Assembly (NCBI GenBank): GCA_037903475.1
Contig: JBAJFG010000231.1
Location: 1,107,001 to 1,171,000 of the forward strand
DNA from: Ancylostoma caninum
Taxonomy: Eukaryota > Nematoda > Chromadorea > Rhabditida > Ancylostomatidae
DNA length: 64,000 nucleotides
Direction of reading: 5' to 3'
A program made the position numbers and the translations under genes. Positions within the stretch are counted from its first letter, which is position 1, and each line of letters begins with the position of its first letter. Shown one piece after another: positions 25,201 to 35,892 of the stretch. The notes under the pieces are model-generated. The model made no database searches, was not told the origin of the DNA, and saw only the letters and a list, made by a program, of their open reading frames with translations.

Positions 25201-28200
25201 AAATACTAGTTGGAGCACTGAATTGAACGGACTGCAGGGGGTAGAAAGAATTAGGAATAACACGGCTGTAAGTGAAAATTTCCATAGGGTGAAGGGTATC
25301 CTAGGATAGCTGAAACCAAGCAGATGGAAAAGACACACTGTTTGCATAAAAAAGATCGAAACTTGCAGAACCGTTTGCGTTTTTCAAAAACAATACTTTT
25401 CGCGGCAGTTTCAGTTCTACGACTAATAAAAGCATTAATGGAGATTGAATCAAAAATGGGACAGTCCATGGAAGAAGAGGAGGAAGAACTGTATAGACTG
25501 ACATCACTGCAAATGTTCTAGTGAATATCTTATGGGAACCAAACTGAGGTGTTTTTTTAGACCGGCGAAAATAGCGAAGAACAAGAGGTTTTTCACGAAT
25601 TTTTCTTCGCACACAAAACCAAATGAGATGTTCAGGAGATAACAGTGAGGTAGAAGAAATTCTCTATCGATCCGTATATGATATGTTGGGTAAAAGTCTG
25701 TCCTGCGCTGTGCAGGGGGAGGGGGGTGGAGCCAAAACCAGTACACTGGCTCCGGCCAAAAGCGAGACAGTGCAATGAGGGAGGAGGGCGCAGAGCGAGA
25801 ATCGAGCCAACTCAGGAGGCAGGCTCCGGGACTCTTCACCTTTAGCGGGAACGACTTACAACGTCTTTCCAGAAGTGACGAGTGATATAGGTGTAATTTC
25901 ACAAAAAGTGGTCAATATGTACCCTTCACTAGTACGTTCACGTTTCAAATAAGGAAGTTATAAGGGAAAAACAGCCGTTTTTTTTCGCACTTTTCAGTAT
26001 TATCAAAAGGGAAAGGGTTGCTGTGGGTGAATTTTAGGGTGTTGGACACAAGAACTTAGGATATGAAGTGCTGATATTCCTCGGACCCTCCCATTTTGGA
26101 AAGAACCGCAATTTGAATGTTTTTTCATGTTGCAATTATTGCCAGATTTTCCTCGTCGAGGCGATGACTCATCGCGCCGCCGCCGTCAGTTCGCTACAGA
26201 TGGAAGGGTATACCTGAGCTTGCCTGAATAGATGAAGGCAAGCTCAGCAACTGAATTACCAACACCTACTTCTGTAATAAGACGATCCCCCCCCGTAGTT
26301 CGGTCGTCGCCTTTTTGTGAAAGCCAGCTAGGAAAACTGTACCCCCCCCCCCCGGGGGGGGGACGACGACTACCCTTCACTTTTGGCATCGCTGACAGGC
26401 ATCAGACCCATAAGAAACTCTTCATTTCGCAGACTCCAGCTCCCCCCTATCGCACCTATGCTTTAAGGAAAGGATTTGTGAAAGTACAAATTTGAGAACT
26501 TAAGCTTCCTTCGAACAAAACATCACAGTACCTTCTCCGTCTTATCGGTCCTTTGCTTCGCCTCCTCAGAACTGAGGGAGTTAGTATTGTCTTCATCTCC
26601 ATCACCGGACTTTCTTTCTGTATTTCTGGAAATGTTATCACATCAAAGGCGGATCAACCGTAAACTATAGCAGAACTATTTGAGACGCCATACCAGCTTC
26701 GAAATTCTACTGCTGGTTCCAAGTATTTTTACGTGGTAAGCCTAGCACTTACTTGACTGCTAGAGTACTTCCAGATTTCTTTCCTTGCTGAACGATATTA
26801 CGCCTTTCCTTTTTGATGACTTTGGTCGCTTTTGAAGTAGTCGCCGATTTCTGTGCACCTGTGAGTGCTTGCCGCAAAGACGTCGGACGCAGTGCATCAC
26901 CCGTACCCTTCGGCACATCTTTCACTGAAGAAATAGTCAAACGTATGCATCAAAATGATTAATAACAAACATAATGATGTGCTAAAGCAAACCTTTTTCA
27001 ATTCGGTGAATACTCTCCACAAGTTTATGGTTCACCAGGCGCTCTCGCTGTGCCTCCAACTTTTCCTGCGACTGTTTATCTTTGTCTTTGCAAAATTTCA
27101 GAGCCTGAAATGCTACACATGTTCGGAGCAATATTTTCGTTTCTGATCCTGCTTGTGAAACAATGCGTGGGCATCCCAATTATAGAGGGAGTATGATAGG
27201 TGGTTGTTTCCTGAAATGAGATTGCACCCATGAATGTGATCACCTCTGCTCAGTGTGGACAGCCAGCTTAACTTCACGCCAAACTGCAGAGGGCAGAAGA
27301 GACGAAGAGTACAAAGAGGAAAGTGTGTTAGCAGACAAAAAGACGGAAGAAAAATGACGCATATGACAGCTACTCTGTTGTTTATAACGGTTCACAGTTT
27401 TCTAGAATATCTCCGAGGGTAGGCGATGATTTCTTGTAGTTATTTCATGGTTCTGGTACTCTGACAACACTTTTACCATATCACACCTACCTTCACTAAG
27501 AATTCGGAAAATTAATGAAAAAAATATGGCACAAAATCTAAAAATTTACATCCCATTAACTGGGAATTTCACATTGTTTAGTAGCAAATGTCAAAGACAT
27601 TCAAAAATCACGAGTAATATGCATAGTGAGACAGAATTCTAATCAGAGTCTTTCCTATGATCAATGCAATGATTGGTTACTGGTTGAGAATGAGCAATCA
27701 ATAAATAGCGCTGCGTAGTGCACGTGTCAGAATTCAGTAGGAGAGTCACGAATGGATTAAAGTGAGCAATACTGCATTTGCTGTGAAGAAATTCTTGAGG
27801 TCGCACTGTAAAATAGATATTTATTGTAGATTGGGACGTTTGATGTGCGAGAATATATGCTTCTCCCTGTGAGAACATTGAATATTCATGCCTTGTTCAA
27901 CTTCCGAAGTAGATACTATAGCAATGTAAGCGCGCTGATTTTCGGGCCCTGTCACTCATGTTTGCCTCGCCACTGACTGGTAACGTATATGATTCAACCA
28001 ATTATGGTTACATACTTGCTACATCATCCCACACTGACAATCAATCCATAAAAATATTCGAGCAAAACGATAATCACCTGAGCATTTGCTTCGATCGAAA
28101 GATCAACTTGGCCTCGAGCTAATTGCATTTCCGCTAAATTGTACCACTGGTCTATGGATCGTCGAAAGTCCTCGCGGGACCTGAAAAAAGAAAATACCTT

Positions 28201-31200
28201 TGCAGGAGAACAAGAAAAAAGCGAATGCTTTTCAATAATCACATCATGTTCTTTGGGGCTTCCGCCTTCACAGTGATTTCTAATGTGACCCGGTCGTCTT
28301 TGATATATCCTTGGCTTTCGTCAAGAACATCCTGCAATCGTAATAAAAGCATACTATGAGAAGCGACACAAAAAAAAAATCAGCAAAAGATGACAGACCG
28401 CCCAAGTCATGAAGCAGGAATAGCCCCAATCATTTTCCTTTGCGCTATAAACGTGCGTAGTTTTCCGCACAAAATTTTGTACACCAGGTTTTTGAGCGAT
28501 AAGCCGCATTTCCGCAACCGACTGACAAGTCCATGCACTGAAAAAACATCCGATCACATAATCATACAGCACTATACTGACATAAAACACTTACTCTGAA
28601 TAGGTGTTATCAGGACAACACTGCAGAAAGAACCCCATACATTTTTGGTTTTTCTTCTGCACCATATGTTGCTTCGGCATCACCATTATTCGCCTGAAAT
28701 GACACGGCGATAAAAATTGAAAAAAAAACAGTGAAAAACTTGAAATTTTCGAAACGGGAAGATGGCTTCCTCAAGTCGGGAAAATATATACCAAAGAAGA
28801 TTCAAAACTATGCCTATCTGAAATGTAGAAATTTCACACCGGTAGAAAAGTAAAACTATTTGTTGGCAAAATAGACAAGCAAAAAGTTTCTGCAAGACAT
28901 GATCTATTGACCGTTTTGTACAGGTTAGCTAGTCTAAATTGCTCGCCAGGGAAGGATACTAGGGGGTTGAACAATCGTATCAAATTGGATACTGTCATAT
29001 GCATTTTGTGGTGCTGATCTCAGACCCGTTTTCTGTCTTGCTGCGGAGTCCTCTGTGAAGAGTTACGTGACACGATTCCAGCTTGCCAAAGGCAGCCAAA
29101 ATTTTGGATGCCTAGATGTACTTTCTGCGTCTAAGAAAGTTCCGGAAGCATAGATTGATTTCGATCATTAGCAAGTTTTAAATAGTTTTTAAACTTGTCA
29201 ATAACTGGAATAATGAATAGTTTAGTTTATTTTTAGGAGAATATTACTTGAAGCTCATATTAGGCCCGTCTCAATCAGCCGAAATTATGCCATGTAAATC
29301 TTCATGTAGAGCTCCGCAGCATATAAGTAAAACGGGTTTGAGATCAGCATCATATACTGTATATGACCGTCTACATTTCATCACGACTTGTCGGACCCCT
29401 CCCCCTCCAGGTATCCTTCCTTGGTCAAGTTTCTTTTTTTCGAGAACAAATTTTTCAACTCCCCACAATCGTTGAAATAAAGTAATCACCAATAAACAAA
29501 ACAAAGCAGACGAGGTCAAGAACGTTGTTCCTTGAACTCCTATAATTTAAGGGTGAGCCGATTGAGAAAGAACGTCCTATCTCATGGAGTGAGTTACACT
29601 ACACTTCCACTAGGAAATGATTTATTGTGAATTGTTCAATTCAAGAAAGGTCATGTCACCTTCAAGACCTGTAAAAGATTTAAAGATTCTAAAGCTCTAA
29701 TGGCTCCAGTGGCCGCATCATGCATTAAATCAGTTAATGAAGCCAAAAAAAACTATAGCAACTCATATGCGGGCTAACTGGAACGATCGCCGCAAAAACA
29801 GTAGATAAAACTAACCGCTTTGAAATTCACGACCCATGTGCACAGAAATTTAATTTGATCAAATACGCATTACTAAGCAGCCACTTGGAATTCAGGGCAT
29901 TAGAATTCTTCAGTGAATGATTGGAAGGACCACGAAAACAAAAATCACCATGGGACTCCATTGATCCGCTTGCACGGAGAACAGAGCGTATCCACCATCT
30001 TCGAAAAATGCTGTATCGTAACTCTCAACGTTTGTTCTTCGGTCGCAGGCGAAGTCGTTGTGGCTCGAGAGCTGGTCGCTGGTGTACTTGCGGAGTTCAC
30101 AGCTGCAATGCATGGAACTAGGCCACTGATTGGGCGTACAAAAACACACTTAGTAACAATTGCTGTACCAGAACCACACATTATGATAGTTAAAGCAGTT
30201 TAGATCAACTGCTCACCAGCATTTCGCAAGAGCATAACAAACTAATGACACATGTTAATATCTAGTTACAGGACTTTGAAAGCAGCTGGCTACAGCCAAA
30301 GAGTGAATGAAAAAATTGATAAATCACCCCAAACGTACCTAGCAAGCCACTCGATGCAGTGCGATTGGGCTGACTCAACGAAGAAGGACTTACAGCTCCA
30401 TAAGGCGCATCTGTTTGACATGCCACGGATACTCGTTTCCTCCTTAAACAACATCAATTGATCAATAGAAAGCGTTTTCCGAAAGCAAATAAAAAAGTAT
30501 GACCAATGGCAGAAAATTCATCCACTGTCGCCCTAACATATGTAGTACCAAGCATAGACTCCAAACAGATTTAACATATGCAAAGGGTTCAAATATTCAC
30601 TAGCACTACTCTGTTAATTCTTGAAGAATCCAAAAAAAGTGTCGCAACAACATCAAGAAAGGAACTGATATCCGAAATTGGCACCCACTTTACACACTCA
30701 CTTTTTTGAAGGGTCCTAGTGGTTACGCAATAGCACTTTACTCAGGACCTCCCAACATTTTCGTAGTACTGCTACTGATGGATGTGTATGGTCCGTGAAC
30801 ATGTCACGCATAGTTACCAATAAATAATAACAAAAATCACAACGTGGACAGCAATTCTTCTGTAGTTGGTGACCATAGCACTTGAATCAAATGTAAGAAG
30901 TAGTCATCGACCCTGCATTTCAATGTGAAACCCGCGAGGTGCTGCGCCACCCAAGTATGTGTGTGTGATATCACGTCCAACTGAGAGCTCAGTACTTCTG
31001 CTGTTTATTGTTTATACTCTTCTATCCACACCGGCATAATGCATATCTAGCCTCATGTGCGAAGAATTCGGCTTACTACTTCTGGATACCCTTGAGCTTA
31101 TATATTCGCTTCCAATCAACTCGCATGCACGTAACCTTCTTCTTTACTCATACGCCCACTTACGTGCATAAAAAATGAGGTCCTATTTCTTCGGATTGAA

Positions 31201-31621
31201 AACAGGTGCTTCCAACCATCACTGCCCAAGAAATTCGACCCCACTTGAATTTTGGACCCTTATGCCCCAACAAAAAGGGGCAAACGGCAAAATAGCACTT
31301 GCCTTACCAGAGTTACTATCACTAAAGCGTTGTGAATAGGAGTCAAGCTAAAGTGAGGTGCTAAAGTAAGAAATGTGCTGCACGAAAATTTCTGGAAATC
31401 CATCCACAGATAAAGGGCGCAACCAACATTAGGAGATAGCTGGACTTGAACACCTCAAATTTTCAACAGTGAAGTGCTGATGAAATTTCCTTCTGTCCAC
31501 TTTAATGAAGAAAAAAGTAGCTCAGGTACCGACAGCATATTCCTGAATGGAGCAAAAAAGACAAAGATGATACTTACGTTGACGCCGTCCGTTGGGGGAA
31601 AGAGCTTCCAGCTTCCTCCAT
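12339..31621 (-). CDS. MATH-domain coiled-coil protein (about 31 exons)
   Basis: I assembled this gene by hand from splice signals and open frames. Coding exons in transcript order: 31578-31621, 29949-30125, 28595-28693, 28399-28537, 28243-28331, 28078-28180, 26993-27104, 26753-26924, 26532-26625, 24316-24423, 24165-24251, 23960-24105, 23846-23907, 23639-23739, 23222-23575, 23015-23092, 18569-18676, 18336-18446, 18170-18281, 16098-16249, 15950-16039, 15741-15842, 15518-15597, 15223-15459, 14859-14985, 14674-14805, 13615-13778, 13360-13528, 13083-13260, 12645-13030, 12339-12533. Codon phase is continuous across every junction and the total is 1,436 codons including stop. Order of parts: MATH domain, acidic linkers, coiled coil, Pro/Ser-rich tail ending MQYFDS. 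The MATH domain resembles USP7, but no ubiquitin-protease Cys or His box follows. Exon 12's donor and the first exon are the weakest calls. Function is unknown; a ubiquitin-related or scaffold role is inference only. Confidence 0.82.
13360..15597 (-). other. Coiled-coil segment of the MATH gene
   Basis: Exons 15518-15597, 15223-15459, 14859-14985, 14674-14805, 13615-13778 and 13360-13528 encode about 300 residues rich in Glu, Lys, Gln, Ala and Arg with heptad-like spacing. Examples are AAEQMKRNEEKLTETEAAL, TAQLKEARNNLKKMEKKT, EREAERDRERQQYEDFRR and LNLTEAEDNLKR. There is almost no proline. This is a long parallel-type coiled coil, likely for self-association; that role is inference. Confidence 0.8.
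14116..14541 (+). other. Unexplained 141-codon open frame in an intron
   Basis: An open plus-strand frame in the MATH intron between exons 14674-14805 and 13615-13778. It contains IYLASTYGCELLNHINMCLR and a His-rich stretch. No family is recognised, no splice partners are visible, and an A-run codes for KKKKS. Probably chance or old transposon sequence. Confidence 0.2.
16402..17480. mobile_element. Tc1/mariner-type non-autonomous element
   Basis: Left end CAGGGTGGGCCATAAAGACG and the inverse of right end AACGGTGGCAAACAA-type sequence (CAGGATGGGCCAAAACGG) are flanked by TA on both sides (16400-16401, 17481-17482). It is 1,079 bp. No transposase is evident. It sits in the MATH gene intron between exons 18170-18281 and 16098-16249. 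Inside is a perfect hairpin at 17023-17048. Confidence 0.75.
19050..19150 (-). repeat. tRNA-like SINE remnant
   Basis: The minus strand holds GGAGTGACGCAGAACGC, CAGAGTTCGATCCCTGC (B box) and a following AATTTTTGCG like the copies near 50.4 and 51.1 kb. It lies in the MATH gene intron. It is too irregular to be a tRNA gene. Confidence 0.4.
19384..19580. repeat. Paired repeat flanking the array, copy 1
   Basis: GTCTGTCCGAAACGACGAGT through GCATCACGTTTCATCGTTAT and ATGATTTGGCTGTGACGTG recurs in direct orientation at 20783-21004. This copy lacks the clear right-hand inverted end. Confidence 0.7.
19690..19905. repeat. ATGCAAAACC-like short repeat array, part 1
   Basis: Many copies of a degenerate 10-11 base unit (ATGCAAATCCC, ATGCAAAACC and the inverse GGGATTTGCAT) occur in both orientations. 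The array lies in the MATH gene intron 18677-23014 between the paired repeats at 19384-19580 and 20783-21004. Confidence 0.7.
20265..20512 (+). repeat. ATGCAAAACC-like short repeat array, part 2
   Basis: It has the same degenerate unit as 19690-19905, mostly in one orientation: GATGCAAAACCCAT, CATGCAAATCCC, CATGCAAAACCC, ACGAAAAACCC. Units are spaced 10 to 22 bases. The frames it opens are low-complexity and not genes. Confidence 0.7.
20783..21004. mobile_element. Paired repeat flanking the array, copy 2 (MITE)
   Basis: The left end TAGTCTGTCCGAAGTCCGCC resembles the inverse of the right end GCGTGGGCGGATAGACTA. At 222 bp with terminal inverted repeats it is probably a MITE; copy 1 would be a truncated relative. 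Confidence 0.65.
21150..21487 (+). pseudogene. Possible plus-strand gene fragment in an intron
   Basis: Inside the MATH intron two open stretches look coding. One (21152-21294) follows TTTGCAG and reads SKQEIPCTKVQCSVKLHPFS and ends at a GTAAAC. The other (21332-21487) follows CATACAG, reads PCPRCMLENYKLVYPDLSPA then YFSFSELGVLETFSPRN, and ends at GTAAGT. The gap is only 37 bases, with a TACTAAC branch-like motif, and the phases do not join. I do not recognise the protein. It may be a displaced fragment of another gene, or a small nested gene read wrongly. Confidence 0.3.
22391..22864. mobile_element. Foldback element related to the TTAA families
   Basis: The ends AGGCAGTGCCAAGCTCAAGA and the inverse of CTGAGCTTGGACACTGCCT begin inverted arms of nearly 200 bases. 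The inner arms pair GCACAGGGCGACGCTGATAA with its inverse near 22802-22821. The flanks are TCAA and TTAC rather than TTAA, so the target site has decayed. It lies in the intron of the MATH gene between 18677 and 23014. Confidence 0.7.
26342..26362. repeat. Poly-C / poly-G palindrome
   Basis: Twelve C are followed directly by nine G, a perfect self-complementary homopolymer block in the MATH gene intron between exons 26532-26625 and 24316-24423. Confidence 0.9.
28078..30125 (-). other. MATH (TRAF-like) domain exons
   Basis: Five exons (29949-30125, 28595-28693, 28399-28537, 28243-28331, 28078-28180) encode roughly residues 46-182 of the MATH gene. Recognisable pieces in order are LRVTIQHFSKMVD, INGVPWRIMVMPK, GFFLQCCPDNTYSDAWTCQS, SAKENDWGYSCFMTW and YIKDDRVTLEITVKAEAP. 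The spacing and the IMVMP, GFFLQC, KENDWG and FMxW blocks match what I know of the USP7 MATH domain, the part that binds short P/A-x-x-S peptides. The family assignment is by recognition, not by a search. The next exon (SREDFRRSIDQWYNLAEM) leaves the domain and starts a helical, charged region. Confidence 0.88.
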
Positions 31622-31628
31622 CTTCAGC
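31578..31628 (-). other. Probable first coding exon of the MATH gene
   Basis: On the minus strand a TTTCAG acceptor at 31629-31634 is followed seven bases later by ATG (31619-31621). The short frame MEEAGSSFPQRTAS then ends at a strong GTAAGT donor. Its phase (two bases left over) joins exactly to the exon ending at 30125, which needs two. An acceptor this close to the start codon would also fit a spliced-leader trans-splice site, common in nematodes. An alternative start, ATG at 30408-30410 with a donor after 30394, also fits the phase and has an in-frame stop upstream. The two could be alternative first exons. Confidence 0.6.
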
Positions 31629-31634
31629 CTGAAA

Positions 31635-32571
31635 TGAAAACTTGATGAGAGGAAGCGCACTACTCCTCAATGAAGTCCAAACTAAACGATGAACCCCATT
31701 CCTTGCTCGATATATAAGCAGACAGTCTGAAAGTCGCATGGCAATAATGTCCCATGTGAATGGAATACATCTGCCAAGCGAAGAAAAAAAACCTCCCGGA
31801 CGGATCAATGTCCCGAATTCTGACGCCGCTATCGGTGACGAAAATTGGATCATTGAACGCCCAAGTGGCACCTCAGAGGCTGACACTCTACGGAGGCACG
31901 AATTTAGAAGCACTTTTGAGATAAGCTGCTGAATTTGCTTCATGAAAGACAACGCTGAGAGTGACAAAGCCGGAAAACATCGCCCACTCACACGATTTAG
32001 CCTGCATCTTAAAGGACGCGCATTCGATCGCCGTGCATGCTTCGCGCCGGGACCGCGCGCGCCGGCACCGTGGCCGCCTCCTCCCGGCACAAGCTGCCCC
32101 AACGCCGGCGCCGAGCGGGAATTACGAGGTACGAATTCCACATTTCTGCTTTCTTCGTGGTCCCTCCGTGGGTTAGGCCTTACGAGCAGCTCCTTTGACG
32201 CAGTTCGATGTCATGTCCCCGCTCAGAGCACCGCTCGCTTAAGTCTCCGTGATTTTGTAGGATTTCAAGGTTTTGAAGGCCTTGGAACACACATCCATTG
32301 GTTAAATTACGTGAACCACATAAGAAACTCGCAAGATCAGGGTGCTCCTTCCCGTGCTTCTAGTCGCGCTCCCCATAACTTTCGTCGGTTCCGACACGCG
32401 GAAATCATGCAAATGGCTGGACTCTTATGATCTGTTATGTCGCCACTGCTGCTTCACGTGCAGCGCGGCTTGGTCTATAGTTGTGATTCAAGTTCCCTCG
32501 TAAGTAATGATTTTTTGTGTTCGTTTAACATTTGTGGTGGGCTGAGAGTGTCAGCTACGACTTCACTTTAA
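31635..32571. other. Upstream flank of the MATH gene
   Basis: A 228-codon minus-strand frame here (31455-32141) overlaps the short first exon in a different frame and has no family resemblance; I treat it as non-coding. A very GC-rich block (32035-32125, GCGCGCGCCGGCACCG-type) stands out, and could be promoter-proximal or repeat-derived. 32500-32567 is a fragment of a family H element. Confidence 0.4.
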
Positions 32572-32990
32572 AGGCAGCGCTCACGGAAATTTTCGGGCCG
32601 GAGATTCGCGGTATATCGGGGTTTTTAGGAACGATGTGCTCATCGACAAAGATGAAGCGTGAAACACCCAGAAAATACAGAAAATGGTGGCGGTATTTCA
32701 TGTGCGTACGTGACGCGTAAAAGTGTTCCGTGATGGGTCCCGCAACGAAACTCTGGAAATGGTACTAATTCCATACACCACCCTCCGCTAAACCACAGGC
32801 GTACACGCAGTCGATGGCGTTAGATGGAGCGACGGAACCCTTATATTCAGAGCCACAGATGTGTCCACAGCAGTGTCTTCGCAGTTAGGCGGCTATTCAC
32901 TGTGTTCAACTTACTGTTGCGGTTGTCCTGCGGCAGGCTACACGGTAAGCGACTTATTTCAGAAGTGAGAATTTTCCGTGAGTGCTGCCT
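32572..32990. mobile_element. TTAA-flanked MITE, family A
   Basis: Left end AGGCAGCGCTCACGGAAATT and inverted right end TTTTCCGTGAGTGCTGCCT are flanked by TTAA at 32568-32571 and 32991-32994. It is 419 bp with no coding frame. The right TTAA is also the left TTAA of the next element. It appears to have landed in a family H relative, since 32500-32567 resembles 4235-4290. Confidence 0.75.
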
Positions 32991-32994
32991 TTAA

Positions 32995-33748
32995 AGGCAG
33001 TGTCCAGGCAAAATTTTCAAGTATTAGATTTCTGTGGTTTCTGGGCCAGCTTGGCTCACTCATATCAGATGTGAACTTAAAAGATCACAAAACGCTCGGA
33101 AAAACCATTTTTCGAGCCCCTTTCTGACTGATGCGGACGAGATGTCCGACAACCCTCCCGTCATAGAGGGTGCAGAGGAAATTTTTATCGATTGATAGCG
33201 CCAGCTTGCCGCTTCAATTTTAGCTTCAACCGGTCATTTACCGTTCCTTTAGGAGATCGCATCTCTGCTAAAGTGCTACTTTTTAGCCAGTTTTAACAAG
33301 AAGAGGTAAGTTTCGGTATGAATAGCCATCTCCCGACATAGTATGATCGTCGAACACTCTATCAAGAATAGACCCGTGAACTATAGATGCAAGATAGTCT
33401 AAAATGAAGAACTGAAGGGTTGAGCAACAGTATCTGAATGCTTAGAACACATAACGCAAACTTGAGACGCATACACTTAGACGAATCAGTCAAAGTAGAG
33501 AGAGGCTTCCACAATCAGTTAGATATTTTCCAACGATGCTCCGCGTCGCACCAAAACCACGCGCAAAATCGCAGACACCGGGTGGGCAGACTGGGCACTG
33601 AAGACGGGTTTGGGTACTGGGTCTAAGGCGGATATCTCGCTTATTTCTGCGACTTTTTCGCTGAAACTTTGGCAATTGCCTGTGGAGCCGACCCGCTATC
33701 ATAATCTAATGAGCACCCAGCCCCAAGGGTTTTGCCTGGACAGTGCCT
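32995..33748. mobile_element. TTAA-flanked MITE, family B, copy 2
   Basis: Left end AGGCAGTGTCCAGGCAAAAT and inverted right end TTTTGCCTGGACAGTGCCT are flanked by TTAA at 32991-32994 and 33749-33752. It is 754 bp and non-coding. It shares one TTAA with family A on its left and one with family C on its right. Confidence 0.8.
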
Positions 33749-33752
33749 TTAA

Positions 33753-34456
33753 CACGTCCGCGACACATGCGCTTTTGCGTACGTGGGACTCGTGCTCGAC
33801 TCTTCGAGCACGTGGTCCCACTCGGTAGCAATTTTTCCTTCCCACATACATAGAAACCAAGATTTTATTGTTAAGAGTTTTCCTTCCTTTCGCAGCTCTC
33901 AAAGAGCTGCTTCGATTTCTGTTGTCTACTGATTTGTCGTTGTTAGAATTTCTTAGAAGTTTATTGTTCTTCTGTAGTCATCCTGACTCAGTGTTGTTCC
34001 TTTGCGGCCATATCACTTTATCATCACGCATCAGTAGCGCGAGCTGATGCAAAGACGGACGCGTAGCGGTATAAGCCTGGGATGGTTTCATTCATCAGTG
34101 TATGAAACTGGGGCCGGCCTCCAAATGTTTCATTCAGAGCATGAAAGAGGCTGTTATCGGGAAGCAGCGCTTACGCAACCGCCCTTGCATTAGCTCGCGG
34201 TAGGGATGCGTGAAGACATAATATGGCGCGAAAGAAAACAGCATTAATTCAAGATGAACGCGAGTATAGCTGTTCTAGTATGAAAAATCTAATGAAAAAG
34301 TTTGAGAAAAGGGCTGCTTTGTCCAATGCGTGTATGATACTCTAGCATCTCTGTCACCATGCTACTTTGAGAGAATTAGGTAACTGTGGGCATTTCACAA
34401 AGATATGACTCTAAATGGATAGTGCACGACCGGTCGTGCACGCGGTCGCGAACATG
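33753..34456. mobile_element. TTAA-flanked MITE, family C, copy 1
   Basis: Left end CACGTCCGCGACACATG and inverted right end CGGTCGCGAACATG are flanked by TTAA at 33749-33752 and 34457-34460. Inside are GTGGGACTCGTGCTCGA-type and GGTCGTGCACG blocks, which recur at 39091-39567. It is 704 bp and non-coding. Confidence 0.7.
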
Positions 34457-34460
34457 TTAA

Positions 34461-34939
34461 AGGCGTCGTCTCACCCCAGAATTGTTTGTGAGATTTCCAC
34501 ATGAAAAGAATCTTCAGGAGGTGATGATCACAAAGATATGTGCAATTCCGTGCAGAACTGCCGAAAACAACTAGTTTTCGACCCCCATTCTAGAGTAGCT
34601 TGCGGGCCAAGCCGAAGCGCGGGCTCATGGTACTCTCTGTTTAATTCATTCTCGGGAGCGCACCTTTTGAATAGCTTCATATTTCCCGTGAGAATCCCTC
34701 AGCCACTCCCCAGCAGAATAGAAAATGCACACCATGCGTGATGAGCAAAGTAACACATGAGGTGAAAACCCTGTAATTTCGCATTGGCTCTGCCCACAAG
34801 CTCCTTTGTAATTGGGGCTCGGAAACGGTGTTTCTTCGACAGTTTTTCGCTCAGTCACGTATACCATTGTGATTAGCAGCTTCAGTAGATTCTTTTCAAG
34901 CGAAGGTATCAAATACGGTTCTGAGTTGAAACGATGCCT
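34461..34939. mobile_element. TTAA-flanked MITE, family D
   Basis: Left end AGGCGTCGTCTCACCCCAG and inverted right end CTGAGTTGAAACGATGCCT are flanked by TTAA at 34457-34460 and 34940-34943. It is 479 bp. The terminal repeats are short and diverged (AGGCRTCGTYTCA). It completes a chain of four elements that share target sites. Confidence 0.6.
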
Positions 34940-35845
34940 TTAAAGTAGCATCGAGATTTCCGGCAAGTCCTGCTGTTAGGTGCAGTGTCACACCTCATCT
35001 CTCTTGTTGGAAATATCAACAGTTCCTGACAAGTCGTTCTCTAAAAGCTCGTCGACAATTGTTCATATAAAAGCTTGTCGACAAATTGCTTTCGGCTCTT
35101 CTTGCCGACAGGTTGTCGGCCGCATAAACTTTTGGACAACTGTCTTCACCTTTTTTTCATTAACAACTCAGCCTTACAAAGTTGCCAAAAATTCCCTTCT
35201 TTTTTTCGAGGGGCAGTCGTTGACGCTCACAGAGAACATAGCAAGCATATATTGAAGGTATTGCTTAAGCTGTGACTTCATTACAAGAAAATGATATCAA
35301 GGAAATTCATTATAGAATAACTAAAGGGTTGAACATCAAACAAGAAGAGAAGTTAGAAAGCACACCAAGAATATATGGGATACCAAGAATGCACAAGACC
35401 ATTAACAAATTCCGTTCCATCAGTGGTGCTAAGAGAAGTACCCGCAAACCATTAGCCACTACTCTGCAGATCATTATTTCGCACTTTCGGCAGCATTTCA
35501 TGGATTATTGCAAAGTTATAAAGGAAAGGACGGGGGTTAAACATTTCTGGGCAGTTGAAAATAGCATTATAGTCATTAAGGATATGTACACAAAAAAAGG
35601 GAAACAGCTGTACTCAGCCGATTTCGCCACCTTTTCACCAGCCTACCACATGCAGTCATTAGGGAGAATCTTAGGAAGCTCGTGATACTTTGCATTAAAG
35701 AGTACAATCATATCAGGATTATTAGTAATAAAATAAACTATACAAGCCTCGAAGGTAGTAGAGATAGTTATTTTAGAAAGGAAGACATAATTGATATCAT
35801 TGATCCTTTACTTGAATCTAGCTATGTCTACTACGGAGGTTTTAT

Positions 35846-35851
35846 ATATAA

Positions 35852-35890
<39 letters not shown>
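35846..35890. repeat. TA microsatellite, left part
   Basis: An almost pure (TA)n run sits where the Penelope-like coding sequence should continue. Together with 36172-36212 it forms one microsatellite split by the hAT MITE. Confidence 0.85.

Positions 35891-35891
<1 letters not shown>

Positions 35892-35892
<1 letters not shown>

Noticed and set aside
25301..25902. Overlapping minus-strand frames of 103 and 132 codons
   Set aside because: They fall in an intron of the MATH gene and the flanking exons join in phase without them. No family resemblance.
31455..32141. 228-codon minus-strand open frame
   Set aside because: It has no family resemblance, spans a GC-rich block that opens frames by chance, and conflicts in frame with the better-supported short exon at 31578-31621.
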